From Butyrivibrio sp. M55 (GTDB taxonomy: Bacteria; Bacillota; Clostridia; Lachnospirales; Lachnospiraceae), in NCBI RefSeq assembly GCF_900116865.1, contig NZ_FPCD01000007.1, positions 62,001-126,000 on the forward strand: DNA of 64,000 bases, read 5' to 3'. This document shows positions 55,740 to 64,000 of the stretch, piece by piece. Below the pieces are notes generated by a model that made no database searches, was not told the DNA's origin, and worked only from the letters and a program-made list of their open reading frames with translations. The translations under genes and the position numbers were made by a program. The stretch's first letter is position 1, and each line of letters begins with the position of its first letter.

Positions 55740-55766
55740 GGCGGACGGCAGTTATGCCGTCCGTTT
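55740..55766 (+). terminator. Hairpin ending the comFC-ptsH unit
   Basis: CGGACGGCA pairs perfectly with TGCCGTCCG across four bases. Only three T residues follow, so it is a moderate terminator. Confidence 0.55.
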
Positions 55767-55816
55767 GCTGAGTTAACTACAAGATTTATTTATACAGGAA
55801 GTAAAAGGGAGTAGCG

Positions 55817-56692
55817 ATGGATAAGATAATTGTTACGGGATGTAACGGACAGCTTGGAAGAGCGATAAACAAGGAACTTGGAGCAACAGGAAAATATGAG
55901 ATCGTAAATACCGATGTGTTTGAGGGAGAGGGAATTATTCCTTTGGACATTACAAATGTTGATTCCGTAATTAAGCTTGTTAAGGACGTTAAGCCCAAGG
56001 CAGTGATAAATTGCGCTGCATATACCGCAGTAGATAAGCAGGAGAGTGATGTTGATCTCTCATATAAGATTAATGCCATTGGACCAAGAAATCTGGCTAT
56101 AGCATCTACAGAAGTTGGTGCAAAGCTTGTACATGTATCTACAGACTATGTATTTGCGGGAAATGCAACAAAGCCGTACACAGAGTTTGATGCTACAGGC
56201 CCTGTGAGTGTTTATGGTAAGACAAAACTTGCCGGAGAAGAGTTTGTAAAGCAGTTTGCGAAAAACTACTTTATTATCAGAACTGCATGGCTTTACGGAG
56301 ACGGCAAGAACTTTGTAAAGACAATGCTTAAGTTGTCTGAGAATCACGACGAGATAAGCGTTGTAAACGATCAGCTTGGTAATCCTACAAGCACAACTGA
56401 GCTTGCAAAAGCTATTCATTATCTTATGAATACGGAGAATTACGGAATTTTCCACGGAACATGCGAAGGCGATACAAACTGGGCTGATTTCACAGAAGAA
56501 ATTTTCAGAATTGCAGGAAAGAAAACTAAGGTCAATCATGTGACCACAGCGGAATATCAGGCAAAGAATCCTCAGTCCGCACCCAGACCGGCATACAGCA
56601 TCTTGGAGAATTATATGTTGAAACTTACAACAGACTTCATGTTTGCCGACTGGCACGATGCAATTGAGCAGTACCTTAAGGAACTTTTGTAA
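55817..56692 (+). CDS. rmlD: dTDP-4-dehydrorhamnose reductase
   Basis: 291 residues, extended SDR fold. NAD(P)-binding GCNGQLGRAI at the start, STDYVFAG and the catalytic pair YGKTKLAGE (about 134-142). It makes the last step to dTDP-L-rhamnose. The other three genes of that pathway (rmlABC) are not in this window. GGGAG precedes the ATG. The DUF212 gene follows 32 bp later. Confidence 0.92.
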   Translation: MDKIIVTGCNGQLGRAINKELGATGKYEIVNTDVFEGEGIIPLDITNVDSVIKLVKDVKPKAVINCAAYTAVDKQESDVDLSYKINAIGPRNLAIASTEVGAKLVHVSTDYVFAGNATKPYTEFDATGPVSVYGKTKLAGEEFVKQFAKNYFIIRTAWLYGDGKNFVKTMLKLSENHDEISVVNDQLGNPTSTTELAKAIHYLMNTENYGIFHGTCEGDTNWADFTEEIFRIAGKKTKVNHVTTAEYQAKNPQSAPRPAYSILENYMLKLTTDFMFADWHDAIEQYLKELL

Positions 56693-56724
56693 TAATAGTG
56701 AAATTGAGCAAAATAGAGGTTTGA

Positions 56725-57177
56725 ATGCAGTTTTGGAATGACATACTGGGTAACAAAGTATTGGTTGCTGCTTGCAGCGGATGGTTTGTTGCACAGGTAC
56801 TTAAAACAATATTATATGTGGTTGTAAATAAGAGCTTTAATCCCGAGAGACTTATGGGTGACGGCGGAATGCCCAGTTCGCATTCTGCTACGGTCATGGC
56901 AGTTGTTTCATCAACATGCGTGTTGTACGGAGCAAGTTCTTTTGAGTTTGCCATTTCGGCAGTTCTTGCGCTTATCGTAATGCACGATGCAATGGGAGTA
57001 AGATGGGAGACGGGCATTCAGGCTAAGGTTATTAACAATATGATGGATTGGTTCCTTCAGCTTGATAAGGATATACCTGTAGAAGAGAAGCTCAAGGAGT
57101 TTGTCGGACATACTCCTATGCAGGTTCTCTTTGGAGCTTTGCTTGGAACATTGATAGGCTATTTGATGACTATTTGA
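56725..57177 (+). CDS. Divergent PAP2-family (DUF212) membrane protein
   Basis: 150 residues with about four membrane segments. MGDGGMPSSHSATVMAV (about 49-65) and later MHDAMGVRWETG (about 90-101) are the DUF212 hallmarks: the PSSHSA and D-x2-G-V-R motifs. The family is related to PAP2 phosphatases and is annotated divergent PAP2; the substrate is unknown. A lipid phosphate from wall polymer synthesis is a reasonable guess. Confidence 0.88.
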   Translation: MQFWNDILGNKVLVAACSGWFVAQVLKTILYVVVNKSFNPERLMGDGGMPSSHSATVMAVVSSTCVLYGASSFEFAISAVLALIVMHDAMGVRWETGIQAKVINNMMDWFLQLDKDIPVEEKLKEFVGHTPMQVLFGALLGTLIGYLMTI

Positions 57178-57207
57178 TTATCTAATGGATCGGGGGCTAG
57201 TTGCAGC

Positions 57208-59010
57208 ATGTTATCAGTTATTCTTATTTGGTTGTATGTCATTGTAACAACATACCTGATAGGATACGGTTTCATAAATATTATGCTGTCTTTTTCAAAG
57301 CGTGGTAAAGCTACGCAAAAAAGCAGTGAAAAAGCCTACCGATTTCATTCTCACACCGGCTACATAATGAGCGGTGTTATGATTTCAACAGTTTATGCAC
57401 AGATCTGGAGTATATTTGACAAAGTCGAGTTAAATTGTCATGTTTTTTTAATGTTCTTCGCTTGTATCTTTGGTGTTGTTTACAGAGATAAAATGAGTGA
57501 AGAACTCAGGATGCTTCTTCGAATTCTCCGTTCATACAAAAGCAGAATACTTTACCTGGTCGTTTTCTTTTTGATGGCTTACGGAACATCAAGCGGAATC
57601 ATGCATTATGATTCCGACCTTTATCATGCGCAGGCTATCAGGTGGATAGAAGAGTACGGGGTAATAAAAGGACTTGGAAATCTTCACGTAAGACTTGCTT
57701 ATAACAGTGCTGCATTTCCGCTTTCGGCGCTGTTTAGCATGAAATTCCTGCAACTTGATCGGTCTTACCATGTTATGGCGGGATTCTTTGCACTTGTCCT
57801 TGCGTGGGAATGTGTTGAGTTAAAGAGCATTATACGAAGAGGAAATATCATAATATCTGATTTTGCAAGACTTGCTGCGATCTACTATCTCTTTGGAATA
57901 TTTGATGAGATGGTTGCACCTGCATCAGACTACTTTGTTGCAACGCTGGTATTTTATATTGTGATCAAATGGCTTGATCTGTATGTGCGACGCGAACATT
58001 CATATGTGCCGTATATATTCCTGACATTTTTAAGCGTCTATGCAACAACGATAAAGCTCGTTGCAGCACCGCTTATGCTGATTGCTACCATCCCGATATA
58101 CAGACTTTTGAGCAACAGGACAAAGCACAAACTTCAGGTATTCTATGCATCAATTTTAGGTGCCCTTACAATTTCTATTCCGTTTTTCGTAAGAAATGTG
58201 ATCATATCCGGATGGCTCATGTATCCTGTGACTGCAATAGATCTTTTTAATGTTGATTGGAAAATTCCAAAGGGCGTTGCGGAATACGACGCACTTGAGA
58301 TAAAGACCTTCGGAAGGGGATTCTCCGATGTGCCGAATCATGCACATATGTCATTTACAGAGTGGTTTCCAAAGTGGTTTTCGGATCTTTCATCCTTTAA
58401 TAAAATGGTCATTATTCTGGATGTTGTGGCTATTTTGATATATGTACTTCTTTCAATCCACTATATTTTAGTGGATGCCAAGGAAGGAACATATGGGGAT
58501 AAAAAAATCGAAGGAAAAATCTTTGATATCAATATGCGAAGCATGCTTAGAACAGGCGACTTTTTCGCTATCGGAGGAACAATGATAATATGCTTCCTCT
58601 TCTGGATGGCAAGCGCTCCGCTTATAAGATACGGCATCGTATTTGCACTGCTTACCGCCGTAGTCATACTTGGTAGAGTAGTTATCCTTCTTATAAACAA
58701 ACTCGATAAGCGCAAAAAAGAAGTATTCTTCAAGAGTTTCACCGCCGTAGTGCTTCTATGGCTTACATTAAAAGGCGTAAACCTCGTCGCCGAAGCCGAA
58801 AAAAGATTCAATCCTTTGTATCTCCTAAAGCAACAGGATTACGGAGTATACGAAGTTAAACCCTACGAAGTAAACGACGTTACCTTCTATTACCCTTCAG
58901 AAGGCGACCGTGTAGGTTATACCCACTTCCCATCCTCTCCTGAAAACCTCACAGGGAAGCTGGAATTCAGAGGAGACAGAATAGAAGATGGATTCAAAAA
59001 AGCAAATTAA
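57208..59010 (+). CDS. Large polytopic membrane protein, LIC_10190-like
   Basis: 600 residues with about 12 hydrophobic segments. A conserved-looking extramembrane block at about 131-160 has DSDLYHAQAIRW, EEYGVIKGLGNLH and RLAYNS. That matches my recollection of LIC_10190-type proteins, thought to be GT-C-like transferases or polysaccharide proteins. The DSDLYH aspartates are placed as in GT-C glycosyltransferases. A short extracytoplasmic C-terminus (about 530-600) follows. Assignment is tentative; the context is surface polysaccharide. Confidence 0.6.
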   Translation: MLSVILIWLYVIVTTYLIGYGFINIMLSFSKRGKATQKSSEKAYRFHSHTGYIMSGVMISTVYAQIWSIFDKVELNCHVFLMFFACIFGVVYRDKMSEELRMLLRILRSYKSRILYLVVFFLMAYGTSSGIMHYDSDLYHAQAIRWIEEYGVIKGLGNLHVRLAYNSAAFPLSALFSMKFLQLDRSYHVMAGFFALVLAWECVELKSIIRRGNIIISDFARLAAIYYLFGIFDEMVAPASDYFVATLVFYIVIKWLDLYVRREHSYVPYIFLTFLSVYATTIKLVAAPLMLIATIPIYRLLSNRTKHKLQVFYASILGALTISIPFFVRNVIISGWLMYPVTAIDLFNVDWKIPKGVAEYDALEIKTFGRGFSDVPNHAHMSFTEWFPKWFSDLSSFNKMVIILDVVAILIYVLLSIHYILVDAKEGTYGDKKIEGKIFDINMRSMLRTGDFFAIGGTMIICFLFWMASAPLIRYGIVFALLTAVVILGRVVILLINKLDKRKKEVFFKSFTAVVLLWLTLKGVNLVAEAEKRFNPLYLLKQQDYGVYEVKPYEVNDVTFYYPSEGDRVGYTHFPSSPENLTGKLEFRGDRIEDGFKKAN

Positions 59011-59063
59011 GCATCGAGGAAAAATAAGAATTATTGCAAGCTGAATGCTCGGCTAATGAGAAG

Positions 59064-59244
59064 CCACAGGTACATTTATCCGAATATGGGAGCATTTGGA
59101 CGAGCAAGATGATTTTTAAATTGAAAAAGACCGGAAATGCCGACTGTTCTGAGCAACGTCGAAAGGAGGCATTTCCGGTCTTTTGAAATTATAAAAATCA
59201 CTGCGCAGCCGTACACTCACCCATTCGGATAAATATACCTGTGG
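59064..59244. ncRNA. Large two-stem structured element, copy B (candidate novel RNA)
   Basis: The outer stem pairs 59064-59085 with 59223-59244 (22 bp, one mismatch). The inner stem pairs 59125-59141 with 59168-59184 (17 bp, perfect). The internal-loop motifs GGACGAG, GATGATTTT, AAAATCAC, GCAGCCG and ACAC occur in the same order as in copy A, and the 26-nt apical loop (59142-59167) is identical to copy A at 22 positions. Stem sequences are unrelated to those of copy A yet fully paired. It sits between two convergent genes, 53 bp and 15 bp away. Confidence 0.6.
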
Positions 59245-59259
59245 CCATCATAGCGCGCA

Positions 59260-60204
59260 TCAGCGCTCCGCACGCATAGGATTTTCGAGGAAATCTTTGT
59301 AGGCGAGCTTGATACCGTCATCAAGCTCAGTTTTGTAGGTCCAGCCAAGTGCCTTGGCTTTTGATACGTCAAGAAGCTTTCTGGGAGTTCCGTTCGGCTT
59401 TGATGGATCCCATCTGATCTCGCCTGTGTAGCCGATGATCGAAGCGACTTTCTCTGTGAGCTCTTTTATCGTAAGCTCTTTTCCCGTACCTGCATTGACA
59501 GTCTCATCGCCGCTGTAGTTATTCATAAGGAATACACAGAGGTTTGCGAGATCGTCTACATATAAGAACTCTCTCAAAGGACTTCCGTCGCCCCAGCATG
59601 TAACGTAGGGGAGATTCTGTTCCTTTGCCTCATGGAATCTTCTGATAAGAGCCGGAAGAACATGAGAGTGAGTGGGATGGTAGTTGTCATTAGGTCCGTA
59701 AAGGTTTGTGGGCATTACGGAAATATAATCGGTTCCATACTGCTTGTTAAGGTACTCACAGTACTTAAGTCCTGATATCTTAGCAAGAGCATATGCTTCA
59801 TTTGTTTTCTCAAGAGAAGATGTCAGAAGGCAATCCTCTTTCATCGGCTGAGGAGCCATTCTGGGATATATGCAGGATGATCCGAGGAATTCAAGCTTTT
59901 TACATCCATTCTTCCATGCTGCGTGGATAACGTTCATCTCAAGAATCATGTTCTCATACATGAAATCTGCGAGAGCTTCGGAGTTACCCATGATTCCGCC
60001 AACTTTGGCAGCTGCAAGGAAAACGTAGTCGGGCTGTTCTTCTTCAAAAAATTTCTCAACAGCATCCTGTCTTGTAAGATCAAGCTCTTTGTGGGTTCTT
60101 GTAACTATATTGAAATACCCCTGGTTTTTGAGCTCTCTTACGATTGCGGATCCAACCATTCCTCTGTGGCCTGCAACATATATTTTGTCATTTTTCTCCA
60201 TCAT
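59260..60204 (-). CDS. fcl: GDP-L-fucose synthase
   Basis: 314 residues, extended SDR. VAGHRGMVGSAIVREL at the start, FLGSSCIYP, and the catalytic YALAKISGLKYC (about 138-149). It converts GDP-4-keto-6-deoxymannose to GDP-L-fucose. AGAGG lies before the first of two adjacent ATGs. It lies 21 bp downstream of gmd on the same strand, so the two form the GDP-fucose pathway unit. Confidence 0.95.
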   Translation of the reverse strand: MMEKNDKIYVAGHRGMVGSAIVRELKNQGYFNIVTRTHKELDLTRQDAVEKFFEEEQPDYVFLAAAKVGGIMGNSEALADFMYENMILEMNVIHAAWKNGCKKLEFLGSSCIYPRMAPQPMKEDCLLTSSLEKTNEAYALAKISGLKYCEYLNKQYGTDYISVMPTNLYGPNDNYHPTHSHVLPALIRRFHEAKEQNLPYVTCWGDGSPLREFLYVDDLANLCVFLMNNYSGDETVNAGTGKELTIKELTEKVASIIGYTGEIRWDPSKPNGTPRKLLDVSKAKALGWTYKTELDDGIKLAYKDFLENPMRAER

Positions 60205-60225
60205 GATATGCGCCTCTTTCTCTAA

Positions 60226-61317
60226 TTACTTATCAATTCCTTTTTCAAGGAACTCTGCGAGATTAAATTCAACATGCTCGTTAGCTCTTTCGACAGCAAC
60301 CTTAGCCATGTCGTGCTCGACCATGATCTTAACGAGTTCTTCGAAAGATGTTGTCTGAGGATTCCAGTGGAGTTTTTCTTTTGCCTTGGTGGGATCTCCC
60401 CAAAGGTTAACAACGTCTGTAGGTCTGTAGAAGTCAGGTGATACTTCGATGAGTACCTTGCCTGTAGCTTTGTCATAACCCTTCTCATCAGCACCTTCGC
60501 CCTTGAACTCAAGCTCGATTCCTGCATAGTGGAAAGCAAGCTGTGCAAACTCACGAACAGAGTGCTGTACGCCTGTTGCGATAACAAAATCTTCGGGCTT
60601 GTCATTCTGAAGGATGAGCCACATACATTCTACATAATCTTTTGCATAACCCCAGTCACGAAGACTTGAGAGATTGCCGAGATAGAGCTTATCCTGTTTG
60701 CCCTGGGCAATTCTTGATGCGGCAAGAGTGATTTTACGTGTAACGAATGTCTCTCCGCGACGCTCTGATTCGTGGTTGAAAAGAATACCTGAGCAGCAGA
60801 ACATGTTGTAAGCTTCTCTGTACTCTTTGACAATCCAGTATCCGTAGAGCTTTGCAACAGCATAAGGGCTGTAAGGGTGGAAAGGAGTGTTCTCGTTCTG
60901 GGGAACTTCCTCAACTTTTCCGTAAAGCTCGGATGTGGATGCCTGATATATTCTACAGGTATCGGTAAGACCGCATTGACGAACGGCTTCAAGGACTCTC
61001 AAAACGCCTGTAGCATCAACGTCAGCTGTGAACTCAGGTGAATCAAAAGATACCTGAACGTGTGACTGAGCCGCAAGATTGTAAATCTCAGTAGGACGAA
61101 CCTTGGATACGACACCAAGGATACTCATTGAATCACCGAGATCTCCGTAGTGAAGGTGAAAATGAGGCTGACCCTCAAGGTGAGCGATTCTCTCGCGGAA
61201 ATCTACAGATGATCTTCTGATGATTCCGTGAACTTCATAGCCTTTCTCAAGAAGGAACTCAGCGAGGTAAGAACCGTCCTGTCCCGTTATTCCTGTAATA
61301 AGTGCGATTTTATCCAT
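60226..61317 (-). CDS. gmd: GDP-mannose 4,6-dehydratase
   Basis: 363 residues. [21 protein letters not shown] at the start, the [10 protein letters not shown] catalytic block (about 152-161) and [17 protein letters not shown]. It makes GDP-4-keto-6-deoxy-D-mannose, the substrate of fcl encoded next. AGGAG precedes the ATG. The promoter should lie in 61318-61400, which is AT-rich with a TATGAT on the minus strand but no clear -35. Confidence 0.96.
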   Translation of the reverse strand: MDKIALITGITGQDGSYLAEFLLEKGYEVHGIIRRSSVDFRERIAHLEGQPHFHLHYGDLGDSMSILGVVSKVRPTEIYNLAAQSHVQVSFDSPEFTADVDATGVLRVLEAVRQCGLTDTCRIYQASTSELYGKVEEVPQNENTPFHPYSPYAVAKLYGYWIVKEYREAYNMFCCSGILFNHESERRGETFVTRKITLAASRIAQGKQDKLYLGNLSSLRDWGYAKDYVECMWLILQNDKPEDFVIATGVQHSVREFAQLAFHYAGIELEFKGEGADEKGYDKATGKVLIEVSPDFYRPTDVVNLWGDPTKAKEKLHWNPQTTSFEELVKIMVEHDMAKVAVERANEHVEFNLAEFLEKGIDK

Positions 61318-61413
61318 GTAATACTCCTAAATTTTATGATAATTTCTTCTCATTAAGTGTTTATTTTATCATAGTTTATCACTTTTTAACATGGCACATC
61401 AAATTTTTGTTCG

Positions 61414-61442
61414 TTGAAAGACAGGCGCTTTGAGTGTAAAAT
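61414..61442 (+). promoter_or_regulatory. Sigma-A promoter of the glycosyltransferase operon
   Basis: TTGAAA at 61414-61419, 17 bp, TAAAAT at 61437-61442. The leader of about 50 nt ends in GGAGA before the ATG at 61500. Confidence 0.72.
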
Positions 61443-61499
61443 ATTGATTAGGACTGCGCATTTATACATTTTTAAGACAGGACGATTTGGAGAAAAATT

Positions 61500-62441
61500 A
61501 TGAAACTTTTGAGCGTTATAGTTCCTTGTTATAACGAGCAGGAAAATATACAGGATTTTTACGACGAACTAATGAAGAACGAAGCTTTTTTCAAAGAGCG
61601 GGATGTCGATATTGAGCTTGTCTATGTAAATGATGGTTCGACGGATAAGACTGTAGATATGGTAAAAGAGCTTAATAACAAGGACAAACGTGTTAAGCTT
61701 GTCAGCTTTTCCAGAAATTTCGGAAAAGAGGCGGCTATATATGCCGGGCTTGAGAAAGTTGCGGGAGACTACGTTGTTATAATGGACTGCGATCTTCAGG
61801 ATCCGCCGGCGCTTTTGCCTGAAATGTATAAAGCTGTTGAGGAAGAAGGATATGACAGCGTAGCTACAAGGAGAGTTAACAGAAAAGGTGAACCTCCGAT
61901 CAGATCATTTTTTGCAAGGATGTTCTATAAGCTGATTAACAAAATGTCCAAGACTGAGATTGTTGACGGCGCAAGAGACTATAGATTGATGACCAGACAG
62001 TTTGTTGACGCGGTACTGTCTGTTAAGGAATACAACCGCTTTTCCAAAGGTATATTCGGATGGGTAGGCTTTAAGAATAAGTGGATCGAGTTTGAAAACG
62101 TGGAGAGAAGAAAGGGTGAGACAAAATGGTCTTTCTGGAAGCTCTTTAAATATGCTCTCGACGGTATAGTGGCTTTTTCTACGATTCCACTTGCGGTAGC
62201 TTCATTTGTTGGAGTAATGCTCTGTTTCGTCGCTTTGTTTTTTATTATTTTTATAATTGTGAGACAGTGCTTTTTTGGAGGGGATCCTCACGATGTGTTC
62301 GGATGGGCTTCAATGGTGTGTATTATCTTGTTTGCCAGCGGAGTACAGCTTTTATGTGTTGGAATATTGGGACAGTATCTTTCAAAGACATATCTTGAAG
62401 TAAAAAAGCGCCCCTTATATATAGTTAAAGAGGAAATTTAA
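61500..62441 (+). CDS. Family 2 glycosyltransferase, GtrB/undecaprenyl-phosphate type
   Basis: 313 residues. GT-A domain with VIVPCYNEQENI and the metal motif DCDLQDPP (about 96-103), then two membrane spans (about 229-258 and 267-292). Such enzymes transfer a sugar from a nucleotide donor to undecaprenyl phosphate. It is a paralogue of the protein at 36441. Its stop overlaps the next start by one base (TAATG). Confidence 0.9.
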   Translation: MKLLSVIVPCYNEQENIQDFYDELMKNEAFFKERDVDIELVYVNDGSTDKTVDMVKELNNKDKRVKLVSFSRNFGKEAAIYAGLEKVAGDYVVIMDCDLQDPPALLPEMYKAVEEEGYDSVATRRVNRKGEPPIRSFFARMFYKLINKMSKTEIVDGARDYRLMTRQFVDAVLSVKEYNRFSKGIFGWVGFKNKWIEFENVERRKGETKWSFWKLFKYALDGIVAFSTIPLAVASFVGVMLCFVALFFIIFIIVRQCFFGGDPHDVFGWASMVCIILFASGVQLLCVGILGQYLSKTYLEVKKRPLYIVKEEI

Positions 62442-63187
62442 TGGTAAGTATAGTAGTACCCGTTTACAATGCGGCAAGATATATCAGAAAAACTATCGAC
62501 ATGGTATGCGAGCAGACCTACAAAGACTGGGAACTAATTCTTGTCGATGACGCATCGTCGGACAAAAGCGCTGAGATAATATCCGATATCATAGAATCAA
62601 GCGGAAAGAGAATCCGGCTCATCAGAAAAGAAAGAAATGCAGGAGCTGCAGAAGCCCGCAATACGGGAATTGATGCATCGGCAGGAAGATATATTGCATT
62701 TTTGGACGCAGACGATGTATGGATGCCGGATAAACTGGAGAAGCAGATAGCTTTTATGGAAAAAACCGGAGCATCATTTGCTTTTCATTCATATGAGTTT
62801 GGAAACGAACTCGCAAGACCTACGGGAAAGATAGTACATGTTCCCGAGACGATGAAGTTCAGACAGGCACTTTCAAGAACAGTTATTTTTACAAGTACTG
62901 TAATGTTTGATACCGAGAAGATTGACATGGAGATAATCCACATGCCGGATGTTCCGAGTGAAGATACTGCTACATGGTGGAGAATACTTAAGAGCGGAAT
63001 AATCGGATACGGTATGGATGAAAATCTTGCAATATACAGAAGACCGCCAAAGTCTCTTTCATCAAATAAGTTTGTCGCAATAGAGAGAATCTGGTTCCTT
63101 TACAGGAATATAGCTAATCTTTCGGTTTTGGAGTCATTATTTTATTTTGGAGGATGGGCGCTGAGAGCAACGCTTAGAAGGCTTTAA
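62441..63187 (+). CDS. Family 2 glycosyltransferase, soluble type
   Basis: 248 residues. VSIVVPVYNAARYI at the start, LVDDASSDKS and FLDADDVW (about 89-96), the nucleotide-sugar and metal-binding aspartates. No clear membrane segment, although the C-terminus is mildly hydrophobic. It would add a sugar to a lipid-linked glycan. Its start overlaps the previous stop, and the sugar transferase gene follows within 15 bp. Confidence 0.9.
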   Translation: MVSIVVPVYNAARYIRKTIDMVCEQTYKDWELILVDDASSDKSAEIISDIIESSGKRIRLIRKERNAGAAEARNTGIDASAGRYIAFLDADDVWMPDKLEKQIAFMEKTGASFAFHSYEFGNELARPTGKIVHVPETMKFRQALSRTVIFTSTVMFDTEKIDMEIIHMPDVPSEDTATWWRILKSGIIGYGMDENLAIYRRPPKSLSSNKFVAIERIWFLYRNIANLSVLESLFYFGGWALRATLRRL

Positions 63188-63202
63188 GTGTCTGTGGATT
63201 AT

Positions 63203-64000
63203 ATGAAACACATTGAATCTGTAAAAAGAATTTTGGTTTTGCTGTTGGGGGCTATAGGACTTGCCATGCAGACCGGGATTTACGCGTGGTATTGGTTTAG
63301 TACCTATTATCCAATCTTGAATGAGTTTAGAAAAGGACCGCAAGATCAGTATATGGGCAGAGGTCTTGTTTTTGTTCATTGGGGTCATGTATATATTTTG
63401 GCGTTTTATTTTGCATTGTTGCTTATCTTGTCCAATGCATACGGTGGTCTTAAAATAGGCTATCTTAAACCGATGGACGTTTTTTTGTCTCAGATTTTCA
63501 TATTATTTATAGTAAACTTCATAACATACGCTCTATATATAATTATTAAGATTGGTTTTGTGGATATAGTTCCCATGATTGAGATGTTGTTGATTCAGCT
63601 GGTGCTATCATTTGTTTGGGCATATATCACAAACTTTATCTATATGTCTATATTTCCGCCAAGAAAACTTCTTCTCATAAATGGTGAGTATGCGGCGGAT
63701 GACATCATTGCAAAATTCAACACCAGAAAAGACAAATATCGTATCATCAAAAAGGTAAATATATCTGAGGGAATAGATAAGATATATAAAGAATGTCTTG
63801 GAGATTACGACGGAATAATCATTTGGGATGTGCCGAATCAGTACAGAAACGGACTGGTTAAATTCTGCTACGGAAACAGTAAGAGAATTTATGTCATGCC
63901 AAAAATAACAGACGTTCTTCTTAAAGGCTCGACGCAGCTTCACCTTTTTGATTCTCCTGTTTTTCTTTTAAGAGACTATTCAATTAAGATCGAGCAGAGA
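63203..64000 (+). CDS. Polyprenyl-phosphate sugar transferase, 5' part (cut by window end)
   Basis: The frame runs off the window end. I read it from the ATG at 63203; a GTG at 63188 is also possible, and neither has a strong site. About 266 residues are visible. Four or five membrane segments lie in the first 145 residues. A nucleotide-binding-like domain follows (RKLLLINGEYAADDI, then IIIWDVP), and the fragment ends LFDSPVFLLRDYSIKIEQR. That is the N-terminal and CoA-binding-like layout of WbaP/CpsE-type initiating sugar-phosphate transferases; the catalytic domain should follow. It would start assembly of a lipid-linked surface polysaccharide. Confidence 0.85.
   Translation, partial: MKHIESVKRILVLLLGAIGLAMQTGIYAWYWFSTYYPILNEFRKGPQDQYMGRGLVFVHWGHVYILAFYFALLLILSNAYGGLKIGYLKPMDVFLSQIFILFIVNFITYALYIIIKIGFVDIVPMIEMLLIQLVLSFVWAYITNFIYMSIFPPRKLLLINGEYAADDIIAKFNTRKDKYRIIKKVNISEGIDKIYKECLGDYDGIIIWDVPNQYRNGLVKFCYGNSKRIYVMPKITDVLLKGSTQLHLFDSPVFLLRDYSIKIEQR

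Overview
The window looks like a chromosomal segment of a motile, low-to-mid-GC Firmicute of the family Lachnospiraceae, probably close to Butyrivibrio or Pseudobutyrivibrio. The grounds are a type III glutamine synthetase, a histone-H1-like DUF6465 protein, a catalytic-domain-less MltG-like protein, an Mbl-FlgF-FlgG-FlgJ block, Clostridia-type gene orders and several TTG starts. The genus is inference. Nearly all genes lie on the + strand. Most are housekeeping; the less ordinary material is in the intergenic DNA.

Layout. 1-3.5 kb: end of a PAP2 phosphatase, a DUF6465 nucleoid-like protein, an IS30 element whose transposase has lost an internal block, and an array of degenerate 20-bp iterons. 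2.7-6.1 kb: DUF2975 membrane protein, small XRE regulator and an ABC-2 exporter. 6.2-6.5 kb: a large structured element (copy A). 6.5-11.6 kb: CIRCE-controlled hrcA-grpE-dnaK-dnaJ. 11.68-11.86 kb: a 179-bp cloverleaf-forming sequence. 11.9-16.1 kb: prmA, rsmE, cysteine desulfurase, thiI, followed by two covarying 31-nt hairpin repeats. 16.2-23.2 kb: divergent HPr-like gene and mtaB, then ireB-ruvX-DUF1292-rnj-mltG-like-trmR-trhP, which parallels the Bacillus yrzL-yrrK-yrzB-yrrL-yrrM-yrrN/O order. 23-30 kb: glnN, tRNA-Gln(CTG), acyl-ACP thioesterase, CvfB, a CPBP protease, a minus-strand YjfB motility protein with a sigma-D-like promoter, and a CdaR/PucR-type regulator.

30-38.5 kb: ftsE-ftsX-M23 hydrolase-S41 protease (division-linked wall hydrolysis), a PP2C phosphatase, a Ser/Thr kinase and a small membrane protein (translationally coupled), then a glycosyltransferase and an ATP-grasp ligase. 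38.5-43.5 kb: uvrB-uvrA behind a LexA box. 43.6-47.0 kb: mbl-flgF-flgG-flgJ behind a sigma-D-like promoter. 47.1-55.7 kb: recD2 (possibly leaderless), comFC, yvyF, two unrecognised membrane proteins, cdaA-cdaR-glmM and ptsH, which brings together c-di-AMP synthesis and peptidoglycan precursor supply. 55.8-64 kb: envelope polysaccharide genes (rmlD, DUF212 protein, a LIC_10190-like membrane protein, gmd and fcl on the minus strand, two glycosyltransferases and the 5' part of a polyprenyl-phosphate sugar transferase), with copy B of the structured element between the convergent blocks.

The strongest candidate for something undescribed is the pair of structured elements at 6249-6480 and 59064-59244. 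Their stems differ in sequence yet stay paired, while the loops are conserved, including a 26-nt apical loop identical at 22 positions. The cloverleaf at 11682-11860 and the hairpin pair at 16090-16164 are further candidates. No CRISPR array, prophage or complete defence system was seen. All assignments are from reading the sequence; no database search was possible.
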